A stretch of DNA of 64,000 nt from the NCBI RefSeq assembly GCF_900143275.1, contig NZ_FSRO01000001.1, positions 558,001-622,000 of the forward strand. The letters run 5' to 3'. Origin of the DNA: Nitrosomonas cryotolerans ATCC 49181 (GTDB taxonomy: Bacteria; Pseudomonadota; Gammaproteobacteria; Burkholderiales; Nitrosomonadaceae). The position numbers were made by a program, and so were the translations under genes. Every line of letters starts with the position of its first letter. Positions within the stretch are counted from its first letter, which is position 1. This document shows, one piece after another, positions 45,557 through 56,132 of the stretch. The notes beneath the pieces were generated by a model that saw nothing but the letters and a program-made list of their open reading frames with translations, did no database searches and was not told where the DNA came from.

Positions 45557-45747
45557 ACTAAAATAGGTATTTTGCTTATATTATTTTTCTCCTAGGGGCA
45601 TATTATTGTATTACCTCAGAAATATATATAGGACTCTGACACTTATTTTGTTTCTGTCGTTTGTTTTCCCCAATAAAGTTCATAGGAAGTTTGATCGAGT
45701 TGGGGTAAAGGGATTGCGCAACGATAATTAATTTTTAGAGGCACCCT
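45557..45747 (+). repeat. Long direct repeat, copy 2
   Basis: 191 bases matching 42149-42342. It ends TTTTTAGAGGCACCCT, 105 bases before the cytochrome gene ATG at 45852, so it could also hold that gene's promoter. Between 45418 and 45556 nothing else was recognised. Confidence 0.85.
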
Positions 45748-45851
45748 ATTATGAATGCTATACGAAAAGTGAGCATAAATAGGTGTAAGTAAATAAATAT
45801 AAGTAGATGTAATTGCTCTTCATACGGGATAGGGATAACAGGGGGCTGACG

Positions 45852-48359
45852 ATGAAAAGTACACGTTTGTGGTTATTGACTTTGCTTTCTTTGCTTGCAC
45901 TAATGCTGCAAGCTTGCACAAATTCAAGTATATGTGGAGATAAATCAGGAGAAATTCTCGATGAAGCGCTTTGTGTAGGGAGAACTGCTGATACTTTACA
46001 GAGTGCTACTGAAGACTATTTTGTGGATATGGATTATGGAATTAGTAAAGATCCAGCAGAAATTGTAAAACGCCTTACTCCATTTATTCCTGGCGTCTCA
46101 GAAGAAGATGCCGCTAATGCAATTATTCGAGGTCGCAATAATTGGATAGTTTGGACTGCTGGTAATGACGCGCTTTGGGATGAGCTTTCCAGGGCTAGCT
46201 TTGGAAACCTCGATTTTCTGAAAACCCTTTCAAATCATCCTAACTTAAAGTTCAGTCGCGATAACCGGTGGCAATATTTAGGCCTGGTTAATGAGCCATG
46301 TTATACCAAAGGTGATAAGCCGCGAGAAGATCGTTACGGTTTATATTTGGATCAACGTGATTCAAGTTGTGAGTTGGATCCATTTGAAAATGCTGAAAAA
46401 TATCCTGGAATCGAAATTGGAGCCAGGGGAAAAAATATAGCCGTAGGCTCCTACTACGGTTATGGCACAGGTATTGTCGGTTTACGATTGTTTCCCAATC
46501 CAGATTTTGATGAAAAGGCTGAAGCCGAATGGGATGCTGAGAAATACTACAACGATCCGAGTTACTATAATAGAAAGGATTTGGTAAAGCCATATCGTGT
46601 GGGTATGTCCTGTGGTTTTTGTCATGTGGGCCCCAATCCTACCAACCCGCCAAAGGATCCAGAAAATCCTACGTGGGCTAACTTAAACTCCAATCCTGGT
46701 GCCCAATATTTCTGGATTGATCGTATCTTTATGTGGAATGCGGAAGTGAGTAATTTCGCATTTCAACTATTCCATACCTCGCGACCAGGTGCCTTGGATA
46801 CTTCTTTCATTTCCTCAGATTATATTAATAATCCTCGAACTATGAACGCAATATATAATCTAGGAGCGCGACTTGAAATTGCGACAAAACTGGGTAAAGA
46901 AATACTAAGGGATGGTAGTCTGAATAACAAGCAATTCAATCAATTGGATGGTATACCTGAAAATAGTGCCCTTAATCAATTCTATAAAGAACCAGAAACT
47001 GTTTTTACACCAAGAGTTTTGAAAGATGGCGCTGACTCTGTAGGCGCATTGGGTGCTCTTAATCGAGTCTATATCAATATTGGTTTATTTAGCCAAGAAT
47101 GGCTACAGCACTTCCGACCTTTGGTGGGAGGTAAGAAAATTACTCCCTTTGAAATTGAAGTGGCGAGAGAAAACTCCAGTTATTGGAATGCGAATGAAAT
47201 GCAAACACCTGATCTTGCATTATTCTTACTTGCCTCGGCGCGTCCGGATTATTTAAAAGATGCAGCTGGGGGTTCTGTCCACCTGACTGATGATGTTGCT
47301 GTGTTGGATCGAGGCAAGCAAGTATTCGCTGAGACTTGTGCGCGTTGTCATTCAAGTAAGTTACCCGATAAAGCATTTGATTTTTTCCCTGATAATGGTT
47401 GCATAAATGGTAATTATCTAAAATGCTGGAGTAATTACTGGGATTGGACTAAATCCGATGAATTCAAGGAGAAAATGCAAGAAATTGTTAAAGCTGATAA
47501 TTTCTTAGAAAATAATTTTCTTTCGACAGAAATTCGAATTCCCGTAACCCATTTGGAAACAAATGCTTGCAGTCCATTGGCAACCAATGCTGTGAAAGGA
47601 AACATCTGGGACAACTTTTCCTCGGCTTCCTATAAAAATCTACCTTCTGTCGGTGCCATGATTGTGCAGAATCCCTATACAGGGGAAGCATCGCAATACA
47701 CGCTACCTGCCGGCGGTGTGGGATACACTCGACCTGCGTCATTGATCAGTGTGTGGTCTTCAGCCCCGTTTCTACTCAACAACACATTGGGCGAGTTCAA
47801 GTGGTCAGGCTCGGTGGATGATCGGATGGCCTCTTTCAATAATTCTATCGAACAGCTTTTATGGCCTGAAAAACGTAATGGCAATTTTACGGTGATTACC
47901 AAATCTGGTAAGACTCATCCAGGTGAGATTGATGGGACTACGGTCACAAGTTTCGTAAAAATAGACTCAGGCTACTTACCTGATTTTCTACAACCTTTGA
48001 CAGGAATACTCAGCCGTTGGCTTCCTTGGATATTTAGTGATGATGGAATACAGATTGGTCCTATTCCAAAGGGGACCCCTGTAAGCTTGATTTCTAATAT
48101 AGATATGGAGCAACGAGACAAAGTATTTAAAGTGTTGTTGAAATTGAAAAAAGATCTAAAAGCTCTCCCGGAAAATGCGACTGATGAGCAAGCTAGGCAA
48201 GTATTTGCTAATTTGTTAGATCCGCTAATTAAAGTTAGCAAGTGTCCTGATTATGTGGTGAATAAGGGTCACTATTTCGGTACAGACTACTTGGGAGTAG
48301 AACCAGGATTGAACGATGAAGATAAGTTCGCATTGATTGAATTTCTGAAAACCTTCTGA
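45852..48359 (+). CDS. Di-heme c-type cytochrome lipoprotein, peroxidase/RoxA-like (large)
   Basis: An 835-residue exported lipoprotein. The ATG at 45852 with a G-rich site upstream gives signal peptide MKSTRLWLLTLLSLLALMLQ with lipobox Cys 22 (LMLQAC). Two heme sites: MSCGFCHVG (about residue 255) and ETCARCHSS (about 497). The C-terminus has RPASLISVWSSAPFLLNN and FALIEFLKTF, which are shared with the second cytochrome at 54098. Likely anchored in the envelope facing the periplasm. The substrate is unknown. The GMC gene starts 18 bases after the stop codon. Confidence 0.8.
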   Translation: MKSTRLWLLTLLSLLALMLQACTNSSICGDKSGEILDEALCVGRTADTLQSATEDYFVDMDYGISKDPAEIVKRLTPFIPGVSEEDAANAIIRGRNNWIVWTAGNDALWDELSRASFGNLDFLKTLSNHPNLKFSRDNRWQYLGLVNEPCYTKGDKPREDRYGLYLDQRDSSCELDPFENAEKYPGIEIGARGKNIAVGSYYGYGTGIVGLRLFPNPDFDEKAEAEWDAEKYYNDPSYYNRKDLVKPYRVGMSCGFCHVGPNPTNPPKDPENPTWANLNSNPGAQYFWIDRIFMWNAEVSNFAFQLFHTSRPGALDTSFISSDYINNPRTMNAIYNLGARLEIATKLGKEILRDGSLNNKQFNQLDGIPENSALNQFYKEPETVFTPRVLKDGADSVGALGALNRVYINIGLFSQEWLQHFRPLVGGKKITPFEIEVARENSSYWNANEMQTPDLALFLLASARPDYLKDAAGGSVHLTDDVAVLDRGKQVFAETCARCHSSKLPDKAFDFFPDNGCINGNYLKCWSNYWDWTKSDEFKEKMQEIVKADNFLENNFLSTEIRIPVTHLETNACSPLATNAVKGNIWDNFSSASYKNLPSVGAMIVQNPYTGEASQYTLPAGGVGYTRPASLISVWSSAPFLLNNTLGEFKWSGSVDDRMASFNNSIEQLLWPEKRNGNFTVITKSGKTHPGEIDGTTVTSFVKIDSGYLPDFLQPLTGILSRWLPWIFSDDGIQIGPIPKGTPVSLISNIDMEQRDKVFKVLLKLKKDLKALPENATDEQARQVFANLLDPLIKVSKCPDYVVNKGHYFGTDYLGVEPGLNDEDKFALIEFLKTF

Positions 48360-48377
48360 TTGTAAGGAGTCAGTAAC

Positions 48378-50249
48378 ATGCAATCTGAATTTGAATATAT
48401 TGTTGTCGGATCTGGTGCGGGTGGCGGTACAGTAGCTGCCCGTTTGGCAGAGAATGGTCAGAAGGTACTGGTGCTTGAATCCGGTGGTGATCCAGTTGTG
48501 CTGCAAGGTGGCGATGCCGTATCTTCAGACAATCGCCTACCGGAGGATTATGAAGTACCTGTTTTTCACGCGATTTCTACCGAAAATGAGGCAATGAGGT
48601 GGGATTATTTTGTGCGTCATTATGAGAATGATGAGCAGCAAAAAAAAGATCCTAAATATACCTCTACTTATCAAGGCGAGCGAGTGGATGGCGTGTTATA
48701 TCCCAGGGCTGGTTGCCTGGGAGGCTGTACCGCTCACAATGCAATGATTACAGTTTATCCGCATAATGATGACTGGAATTATATTGCAAACTTGACAGGG
48801 GATTCTTCCTGGAGTGCTCGGAAAATGAGAAGCTATTTCCAGAAATTGGAGAATTGCAATCATCGTCCTTTTCTTCGGCTTCTCTCCAAATTAGGCATTA
48901 ACCCTTCTAAACACGGTTGGGATGGATGGTTGCATACGGAAAAGGCGATCCCCAAAACCGCTTTAGGTGACAAGTCATTGGTAGCAAGTCTTGCGTTATC
49001 AGTAAAAGAAGCTTTTAAAGAACTCAGCGAACCACTCAAACGCATAGGGTGGCAACTGGAAGGAGTCGGGGATCCCAATGATTGGCGGTTAGTGGAGGAT
49101 AGTTCCACTGGGTTGCGTTATCCACCACTTGCTACTAGAAATCATCAGCGCATGGGAACTCGTGAAAGATTACTGGAAGCTCAAAAGGCGTATCCAAAAA
49201 ACCTTACCATTGAATTAAATGCGTTGGTGACCAGGATTCTTTTTGATGAAGAGAATCGCGCTATTGGCGTGGAATATATAAAAGGCTCGCGTCTTTACCG
49301 TGCTTGCAGTCAGCCCAGGAATGAAGCTGGTGAGCGGTGTGTTGTAAAAGCCAGTAAGGAAGTTATTTTATCAGGAGGCGCTTTCAATACGCCACAATTG
49401 CTCATGCTGTCAGGTATTGGACCGAGAGAGGAGCTAGAGAAACACGGAATAGAGGTTAGAGTTGAGTTGCCTGGAGTTGGGCGCAATTTACAGGACCGCT
49501 ATGAAGTAGGTGTCGTTAATCGTATGAATTTCGAAAGCTGGGAGGTACTGGAAGGGGCGAAATATGCTAAAGGCGACCCTCAGTATAAACAATGGGCGGA
49601 GAAGCGCGAAGGTGTTTACACCTCAAATGGTGCAGTACTTGCTGTGATCAAACATTCTATGAAGGAAAGACAGTCACCTGATCTATTTTGCTTTGCATTA
49701 CTAGCGCTATTCCGCGGTTACTTTCCTACGTATTCTCGCTTGACCGCTGAACACCTTAATTATCTCACTTGGGCAATTCTTAAAGCGCACACTAACAACA
49801 CCGCTGGCTTTGTTAGTTTGAAATCGATAGATCCTCAAGATACGCCTTACATCAATTTTCGCTACTTTGAAGAAGGAAATGATAACGCTGGTGAGGATCT
49901 GAAATCGGTAGTGGAGGGAATAAAATTCATTCGAGAGATTACGAAGCCATTAAAAGCACAGGGCTTAATCGCTGAAGAGGAATTACCTGGAGAATCGATT
50001 CAATCGGATGAGGATTTAAGTGAGTTTGTTAAGAATCAGGCTTGGGGTCATCATGCCTCCTGCACCTGCTCAATAGGAGCCGAGAGCGATAAGATGGCAG
50101 TGTTAGATAGTAAATTTCGCGTTCGAGGCACGAAAAATTTACGGGTGGTTGATGCCTCTGTTTTTCCCAAGATTCCTGGTTTCTTTATTGTCAGTGCCAT
50201 CTATATCATCGCCGAAAAAGCAGCAGATGTTATTTTGAAGGAAGGCTAA
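48378..50249 (+). CDS. GMC-family flavin oxidoreductase
   Basis: A 623-residue FAD enzyme. The Rossmann motif VVGSGAGGGTVAARLAENG lies at residues 9-27, with VLVLESGG after it; LSGGAFNTPQLLMLSGIGPR is GMC signature 2, and WGHHASCTCSIG plus PKIPGFFIVSAIYIIAEKAA hold the catalytic His/Asn region. GMC enzymes oxidise alcohols, sterols or sugars. The neighbouring cytochromes are plausible electron acceptors. No signal peptide is seen, so it is either cytoplasmic or exported by a partner. Same strand, 18-base gap from the cytochrome gene. Confidence 0.88.
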   Translation: MQSEFEYIVVGSGAGGGTVAARLAENGQKVLVLESGGDPVVLQGGDAVSSDNRLPEDYEVPVFHAISTENEAMRWDYFVRHYENDEQQKKDPKYTSTYQGERVDGVLYPRAGCLGGCTAHNAMITVYPHNDDWNYIANLTGDSSWSARKMRSYFQKLENCNHRPFLRLLSKLGINPSKHGWDGWLHTEKAIPKTALGDKSLVASLALSVKEAFKELSEPLKRIGWQLEGVGDPNDWRLVEDSSTGLRYPPLATRNHQRMGTRERLLEAQKAYPKNLTIELNALVTRILFDEENRAIGVEYIKGSRLYRACSQPRNEAGERCVVKASKEVILSGGAFNTPQLLMLSGIGPREELEKHGIEVRVELPGVGRNLQDRYEVGVVNRMNFESWEVLEGAKYAKGDPQYKQWAEKREGVYTSNGAVLAVIKHSMKERQSPDLFCFALLALFRGYFPTYSRLTAEHLNYLTWAILKAHTNNTAGFVSLKSIDPQDTPYINFRYFEEGNDNAGEDLKSVVEGIKFIREITKPLKAQGLIAEEELPGESIQSDEDLSEFVKNQAWGHHASCTCSIGAESDKMAVLDSKFRVRGTKNLRVVDASVFPKIPGFFIVSAIYIIAEKAADVILKEG

Positions 50250-50520
50250 ATAGTTAACAGTATGTTTTTCTCTAACATGAGGTTTTAGCAACTTCCTCTT
50301 ACAGTTCTTCGATAGATAGGTGTGCAGACTGAAGTTAGCCTCATTTATAGGCGCAAGTCGTACGAAACGTTTTTGAATTACCGTATATGAATGTGCCGGT
50401 TTTTACTTGCTGTCAATATAGGTCTTTGGTCGATTAAGGAATAATACAACGCAAAATTTAGTCAAATTGTTGTGCTTTTTAACGATACTTTATGATAAAT
50501 CTTATTGAAAGGCGGATCAC

Positions 50521-52905
50521 ATGTTCCAAAAAGTGAAAGCACTCATAAAAAAGATTGGTTTTGATGGAACAGCCAAAGCAGATGAAGTTATAGTTAAAGA
50601 AAGGCGGCATATCGAGGAAGAATTTGCCGATCAGTTTGACAGCAATTTCAAAGATTATCTTAATAACGATTACAAGACTTTTGTTAAAAAAACCTACTCA
50701 GAATACGTACGTAAGCATCACCCTGAAATAGATCATGGAGCTTACCCCCACCCCAAGAGACCCTGGTATGGTCTAGCTCTATCTGGAGGAGGAATTCGTT
50801 CAGCATCATTTTCCATCGGCGTTATCCAGGGATTAAATAAGCGACTTTCTGATAAAAAACCAACAACCATGGACAAAGTTACTTACCTGTCAACCGTGTC
50901 TGGCGGGGGTTACGCTGGTTCAGCTCTAAGTTGGTATCAGAAGGTTCATAAGACATTCCCTTTTGGCGATATCAACACATTTTCCGGTAGTCAGAATAGT
51001 CGCGAACCAGAAGACCAGGTGCTGAGCTATATTCGTCAGCATGGAAAATATTTAATTCCCAAACCGTTAGGATTCACTTCTCTTATTGGCGTAATTCTGA
51101 TGAGTGTTTTGTACTCAATTGTCGCTTATACATTGTTATTTAGCCTGGTAATGTTTCTGCTGCAGGTTATTGCATCTTCAGAGATTATCACCAGCATTCT
51201 TAATGCTAACAATATTGTTGACGCAGCTAACTTCCGCCAATCTCTTTTGGGAATGGCGCCATCTGCCATAGATGGTACTGTTATCAATGGGGGGAGAATT
51301 GATTTTGTAATTTTTTTCCTGTCAATCAGTTTCATTCTGACGATAGCATTTTCTGCCATTGTATTTTTTTATGGATTCAGGAGTTTTATAGGATATTATT
51401 TTTCAATATCATATTGTTATCGAGTAAAGATTCAGGAAATACTGGGTGTGCTGTTGAAACTAATCATTGCTTCATTATTTTTTGCTGCGCTGCCATTAGC
51501 TGTTTTGCTTGTTTTTCGTGAAGAGCTGTCTATTAATCAACCGGGTGTCTGGGGTTCCATGATATCAGGCCTTGTTAGTATAACTTTGGCTATAAGGAAT
51601 TTTCGACAGGAAGCCGAGAGAAGTGACGGTAAAGAGAGGGTCATCGGTAAGTTGATAACAGCGCTAAGTATTTTAGTTTTTATATTTTTTATTTTATTAT
51701 TTTCTTATCTGATTGGCGAGATGATATATACAAGCCAAGATTCATTCTGGCCCATATTGATTGCTGCCTTCATCATTTCTATCATTGTTAACATTAACCA
51801 AATGTCTCCCCATAAAATGTATCGGGACCGATTGATGGAAACATTTTTAAAAGCTCCTCAAACGTCACCGACTGCGCCAATCTGTGAGCGAGGAAATGAA
51901 GCTGACAAAACGCTATTGTCCGACATGGCAGCCCATGGCAATTGGTCGCCTTATCAATTGATTAATTGTAATGTCATTCTCAACAATGCGATAACGCCCC
52001 ATTACCGTGGTCGGGTGGGAGACAGTTTTTTGCTTTCGCCGTTATTTTGTGGCAGCGCTGCTACGAATTATATTGCCACTGATCGTTTTTCTGGTGGCCA
52101 AATGACTTTGGCAACAGCGATGTCTATTTCCGGAGGGGCTGCAAATCCTCATTCGGGAGTTTCTGGTGAAGGTGAATCCATTAATCCGTTTGTAGCGTTT
52201 TTAATGACTTTTCTAGGCTTGCGCTTAGGATATTGGACTTTTAGTCCCGCCATTTCTTTAAGAATATTAAATTCAATTATACGCCCCAATTATATTGTTC
52301 CCGGGCTTGGTAGCTTGCTTAATTTTGGTCACTCTGAAAAAAGCATGTTTATTGAACTGTCTGATGGTGGGCACTTTGATAATACGGGCATTTATGAATT
52401 GGTACGTCGTAGAACGCCCGTGATTATACTAGCGGACGGTTCAACAGATTCTAATTTTACTTTTGATGATCTTGGCAGTGCTATTGAACGCATACGGGTA
52501 GATTTTGGCGTATCGATTCGTTTTCTTGATGAAGCTTTTGATCTCTCTGGGCTATTGCCCGGTAGCCAGGCTTCTGCCAGTACGAGAGGCGCTGAGATTT
52601 ACGATGAAAAATATAACTTGTCGGAACGGGGATACGCTATTGGTGACATTATTTATCCCGATATTTCAACAGAAGATGTAACAGAAAAAGCCTTTGTTGG
52701 CTTGTTCATATATATCAAGGCAACACTCACTCGTAATTTGCCTGGTGATTTATATGCTTATAGAGCCAGCCACCCCAGTTATCCGAATGAGCCGACTGCA
52801 GATCAATTTTTTGACGAACGGCAGTTTGAATCTTATCGGGAATTGGGCTATCAATTAACCAGTCAGCTTTTCAAAAATGAACAGGCTATGAAAAAATTAC
52901 CCTGA
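50521..52905 (+). CDS. Membrane patatin-like phospholipase
   Basis: A 794-residue protein with split patatin parts. YGLALSGGGIRSASFSIGVI at about residues 83-102 is the oxyanion glycine loop, STVSGGGYAGS the nucleophile elbow (Ser in VSGGG), and DGGHFDNTGIYELVRRR near residue 618 carries the catalytic Asp. Between them, about 180-430, lie at least six hydrophobic segments (FILTIAFSAIVFFYGFRSFI, LIIASLFFAALPLAVLLVF). It probably hydrolyses membrane lipids from within the bilayer. Preceded by a 270-base gap; ribosome site AAAGGCGG near -10. Confidence 0.85.
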   Translation: MFQKVKALIKKIGFDGTAKADEVIVKERRHIEEEFADQFDSNFKDYLNNDYKTFVKKTYSEYVRKHHPEIDHGAYPHPKRPWYGLALSGGGIRSASFSIGVIQGLNKRLSDKKPTTMDKVTYLSTVSGGGYAGSALSWYQKVHKTFPFGDINTFSGSQNSREPEDQVLSYIRQHGKYLIPKPLGFTSLIGVILMSVLYSIVAYTLLFSLVMFLLQVIASSEIITSILNANNIVDAANFRQSLLGMAPSAIDGTVINGGRIDFVIFFLSISFILTIAFSAIVFFYGFRSFIGYYFSISYCYRVKIQEILGVLLKLIIASLFFAALPLAVLLVFREELSINQPGVWGSMISGLVSITLAIRNFRQEAERSDGKERVIGKLITALSILVFIFFILLFSYLIGEMIYTSQDSFWPILIAAFIISIIVNINQMSPHKMYRDRLMETFLKAPQTSPTAPICERGNEADKTLLSDMAAHGNWSPYQLINCNVILNNAITPHYRGRVGDSFLLSPLFCGSAATNYIATDRFSGGQMTLATAMSISGGAANPHSGVSGEGESINPFVAFLMTFLGLRLGYWTFSPAISLRILNSIIRPNYIVPGLGSLLNFGHSEKSMFIELSDGGHFDNTGIYELVRRRTPVIILADGSTDSNFTFDDLGSAIERIRVDFGVSIRFLDEAFDLSGLLPGSQASASTRGAEIYDEKYNLSERGYAIGDIIYPDISTEDVTEKAFVGLFIYIKATLTRNLPGDLYAYRASHPSYPNEPTADQFFDERQFESYRELGYQLTSQLFKNEQAMKKLP

Positions 52906-53050
52906 GTTAAAAGTGAGATGTGCTATCAAAAATGGAGTCTGGAAGATATAGGGTTGTATCCGTCAGCGAAAATTGGATATTTCATTTGAAATACTCCTCG
53001 GATACTTCATTTAAAGAATTGTTCGACTAGCAACTGAAGGAGAGCAATAA

Positions 53051-53950
53051 ATGAGCCAAAGAGATTATCGCTATGATCGTTTAAAGAATCCATTTGAGCC
53101 TTTGGCGACCGGATTTATGCCGAATAATGCATTGTGCCTCGCTGCAGCCTCGAATTTAGCCTATGAGGAATCCGACTCGCTACGAGCACAAGAGGTAAAA
53201 AAATGGGGGTTCAGCAAGTTTAAAACTATTAATATCAATAAGAAGCCGTTCGTCGGTACTCAGGCATTTGTTTGCGCCGATCTCAATGTTCTAATGATCG
53301 TGTTTCGAGGCACTCAGCAGAGAGATCTAATGGACTGGCTGACCAATGTGCGGTTCAGGTTTGTCGATGGACCGATAAAAAATGTAGAGAATAAGGTTCA
53401 TCGTGGTTTTTACGAAGCACTGGATTTGGCATGGCCGCAATTAGAAACCGCGATCACAGATCTACGAACCCATGATCAGGCTATCTGGGTAACTGGTCAC
53501 AGCCTAGGTGCAGCTTTAGCCACACTGACCGCAGCACGTCTGAGTCTCGGAGATGGAATAAGGAATCAACAGTTTGATGTCCGAGGCCTTTACACATTCG
53601 GACAACCACGTACCGGGGACAGAAGCTTTGTGACAGCCTTCGATCAGCGGTTTGAAGGACGATCTTTTAGGGTTGCAAATAATAACGATATTGTGGCCGA
53701 AGTACCACCGATGGGCCTTTTGTTGAAATATTGGCATATTGATCAATTGATGTATATCGATGCGGACGGGAAGCTGCATCCGGGTATTGCTACTTACAGA
53801 CGAATTCTCGATGGGATAAATGGCCTACGTAGTGATTTCGGTAAATTTGGCCTCGATGCCTTAAAAGATCACGCTATGAATAACTATATGCAAGCCATGA
53901 GGAAATATGTGGAAGGCTTGGAGGTTAAGCAGAAAACTGCTCTTTCGTGA
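53051..53950 (+). CDS. Class 3 lipase (alpha/beta hydrolase)
   Basis: A 299-residue protein of the fungal-type lipase_3 family. VFRGTQQRDLMDWLTNVRF carries the oxyanion block, VHRGFYEALDLAWPQL follows, and TGHSLGAALATL gives the nucleophile Ser 151. Asp and His follow in NNDIVAEVPP and KYWHIDQL. No signal peptide is seen. It lies 145 bases after the patatin gene and is probably in the same unit. Confidence 0.88.
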   Translation: MSQRDYRYDRLKNPFEPLATGFMPNNALCLAAASNLAYEESDSLRAQEVKKWGFSKFKTININKKPFVGTQAFVCADLNVLMIVFRGTQQRDLMDWLTNVRFRFVDGPIKNVENKVHRGFYEALDLAWPQLETAITDLRTHDQAIWVTGHSLGAALATLTAARLSLGDGIRNQQFDVRGLYTFGQPRTGDRSFVTAFDQRFEGRSFRVANNNDIVAEVPPMGLLLKYWHIDQLMYIDADGKLHPGIATYRRILDGINGLRSDFGKFGLDALKDHAMNNYMQAMRKYVEGLEVKQKTALS

Positions 53951-54097
53951 GTTTTAAAAGGATTACCAGTATAAAACCTACGCTAGGAATTTATTGGCTC
54001 ATGATATTTAAGGGTTGTGATCAGAAAGAATGTTTATTTTTTCTTCTCTCTTTTGATTTTCTCGATTCTTAGCGTACTTTTAAAGAGGGTTTGTCTG

Positions 54098-55978
54098 ATG
54101 AAATTTAATCACTTTGGATTGTTATTGTTGTTGAGCCTTGTTGGACTTTCCTCATGCGCAGATAAAGAATTGCCAGAGTTGCAAGCTGTGCAAAAAGTAG
54201 TTTGGCTGGATCAAAATTGGGATGATGATCAACGGCAATGGTTCCATTATGTGTCACAAGGCACATCCAGCTTTTTTGTTCCGTATGAGTGGTTTATTGC
54301 GCTAGAACAACCAGGGTTAAGTTTGTTTAGCAAAAAATTAATCGTTGATGGTGATTTTTTAGAGCGTTTGGGATTTATTGCCGGTTCATTGGGTTTATAT
54401 AATAGCGCGAATCTACCTGTGGGTTTCGCAGTCGATCATGCAGCAACTGATCTGGAAGGTAAACCTTATCGTGCTATTGGCTTAACATGTGCGGCATGTC
54501 ATACGGGACAGTTGAATTATAAAGGCACAGGAGTGCGTTACGATGGTGGCCCCTCGATGATAAGTGCAAATAAGCTAATGAGCACTATCCTGGTTTCTAT
54601 GCTTGAAACTTATATTGGTCAGCGTCAATTTAAACGTTTTGCTGAGCGTGTATTAGCCGATCAATACTCAGATGAAGGCTTCAAGGAGTTACGTAAAGAA
54701 TATACGAAAGCATTTATGTTTTTAGTTAATCAGTTATTTCAATCTATTAGCATACAAAATCAAGGAATTATCAATAAAGACATTGAGCAAGGCCGTGAAA
54801 GTAAAGTACTGGTAGATATTGTAAAAAATGTGAAGGCCAATCTCGCGCAGACCGAGGGCTATGGGCGCACAGATGCGTTAAATAGAATTGGTAACCAAGT
54901 GTTTGCACTGGATGCTGAGCGGCCAGAAAATTTTGTAATTCCCAATGCTCCTGTGAGTTTTCCATTTATCTGGACGAGTTCCTGGTTTGCTTGGGTGCAA
55001 TATGATGCATCGATTATGCAACCGATGATTCGTAATGCGGGGGAGGCATTAGGCGTTGGCGCTTTGTTAAATTTAAATAAAGACAAGTCGAATAATTTTG
55101 CTTCTTCTGTGCATGTTATGAATTTGTATGCGATTGAAAAATCATTGGCAGGCGAAGCTGCACCGTTTGAGCATCGGCAATTTAGTGGATTGCGTTCCCC
55201 ACAATGGCCACAAAATATTTTGGGAGATATCGATCAACAAAAAGCGGCGGTAGGTGAGCATCTATATAAACAATATTGTCAGGAATGTCATTTGCCACCG
55301 GTAGGCAGCTCAGAGTTCTGGAATGAACAATATTGGTCCGTAAAAAATGCAATTGGTACACGATTATTGGACTTAAAGTTATTCTCAACCGAGCTCATTG
55401 GCACCGACCCTAATCAAGCAGCAGTGTTGGCTGATCGTACAATCAATACCATTGGTATGGGCCTGGCGACAGGTGTTTTTGCAGATGCAGAATGTGCTGC
55501 ATTGAATGTTACTGATGATGCAAAAGCCAACTTTGCATTATCGTTAGGAGCCGTTGTGCAGGAAACAGTTGATCTTTGGTATAGTAAAAATGGAATACCC
55601 AGTGAACAGCAGCAGGAAATGAACGGATATCTGCCTAATTGTTTACGTGCAACCAGAGGTTATAAAGCACGGCCACTTAATGGAGTTTGGGCAACTGCGC
55701 CATTTCTACATAATGGCAGTGTACCAAACTTATTTACACTGTTATCGCCTGTGAGCGAAAGGCCAAAGCAATTTTATGTGGGCAATTTGGAGTTTGATCC
55801 TATATTAGTTGGATATGAAACAGGGAAACGTAGCGGATTATTCTTGTTTGATACGACAAAAAATGGAAATTCCAATCACGGCCATGAATTTAACAATACA
55901 CAAAATAAAGGTGTGATTGGGCCGTTGTTGAATGTGGCAGAACGTGAGGCGCTGATTGAGTTTTTAAAGACCCTGTAA
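54098..55978 (+). CDS. Di-heme c-type cytochrome lipoprotein, peroxidase/RoxA-like
   Basis: A 626-residue lipoprotein. The ATG at 54098 gives signal peptide LLLLSLVGLSSC with the lipidated Cys; the earlier frame from 54017 is rejected. Heme sites are LTCAACHTG (about residue 131) and QYCQECHLP (about 397). GYKARPLNGVWATAPFLHNG and NLFTLLSPVSERPKQFYVG match a block of di-heme peroxidase/RoxA-type proteins. RoxA cleaves polyisoprene, but substrate cannot be read here. Ends ALIEFLKTL like the 45852 protein. Confidence 0.83.
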   Translation: MKFNHFGLLLLLSLVGLSSCADKELPELQAVQKVVWLDQNWDDDQRQWFHYVSQGTSSFFVPYEWFIALEQPGLSLFSKKLIVDGDFLERLGFIAGSLGLYNSANLPVGFAVDHAATDLEGKPYRAIGLTCAACHTGQLNYKGTGVRYDGGPSMISANKLMSTILVSMLETYIGQRQFKRFAERVLADQYSDEGFKELRKEYTKAFMFLVNQLFQSISIQNQGIINKDIEQGRESKVLVDIVKNVKANLAQTEGYGRTDALNRIGNQVFALDAERPENFVIPNAPVSFPFIWTSSWFAWVQYDASIMQPMIRNAGEALGVGALLNLNKDKSNNFASSVHVMNLYAIEKSLAGEAAPFEHRQFSGLRSPQWPQNILGDIDQQKAAVGEHLYKQYCQECHLPPVGSSEFWNEQYWSVKNAIGTRLLDLKLFSTELIGTDPNQAAVLADRTINTIGMGLATGVFADAECAALNVTDDAKANFALSLGAVVQETVDLWYSKNGIPSEQQQEMNGYLPNCLRATRGYKARPLNGVWATAPFLHNGSVPNLFTLLSPVSERPKQFYVGNLEFDPILVGYETGKRSGLFLFDTTKNGNSNHGHEFNNTQNKGVIGPLLNVAEREALIEFLKTL

Positions 55979-56132
55979 TGTAGTAAGCGGCGTGAAAAAA
56001 CTGATTTGATGTGAATGAGAGAAAATACACATTTTCTAACGCATTGAGGGATCGAAGCATGAATAAATAAGCGCGTTTGGCACCTGAGTGTATTTTTGAC
56101 ACTTGTTTACTTAGCTGTTTGCTTACAGGGGA

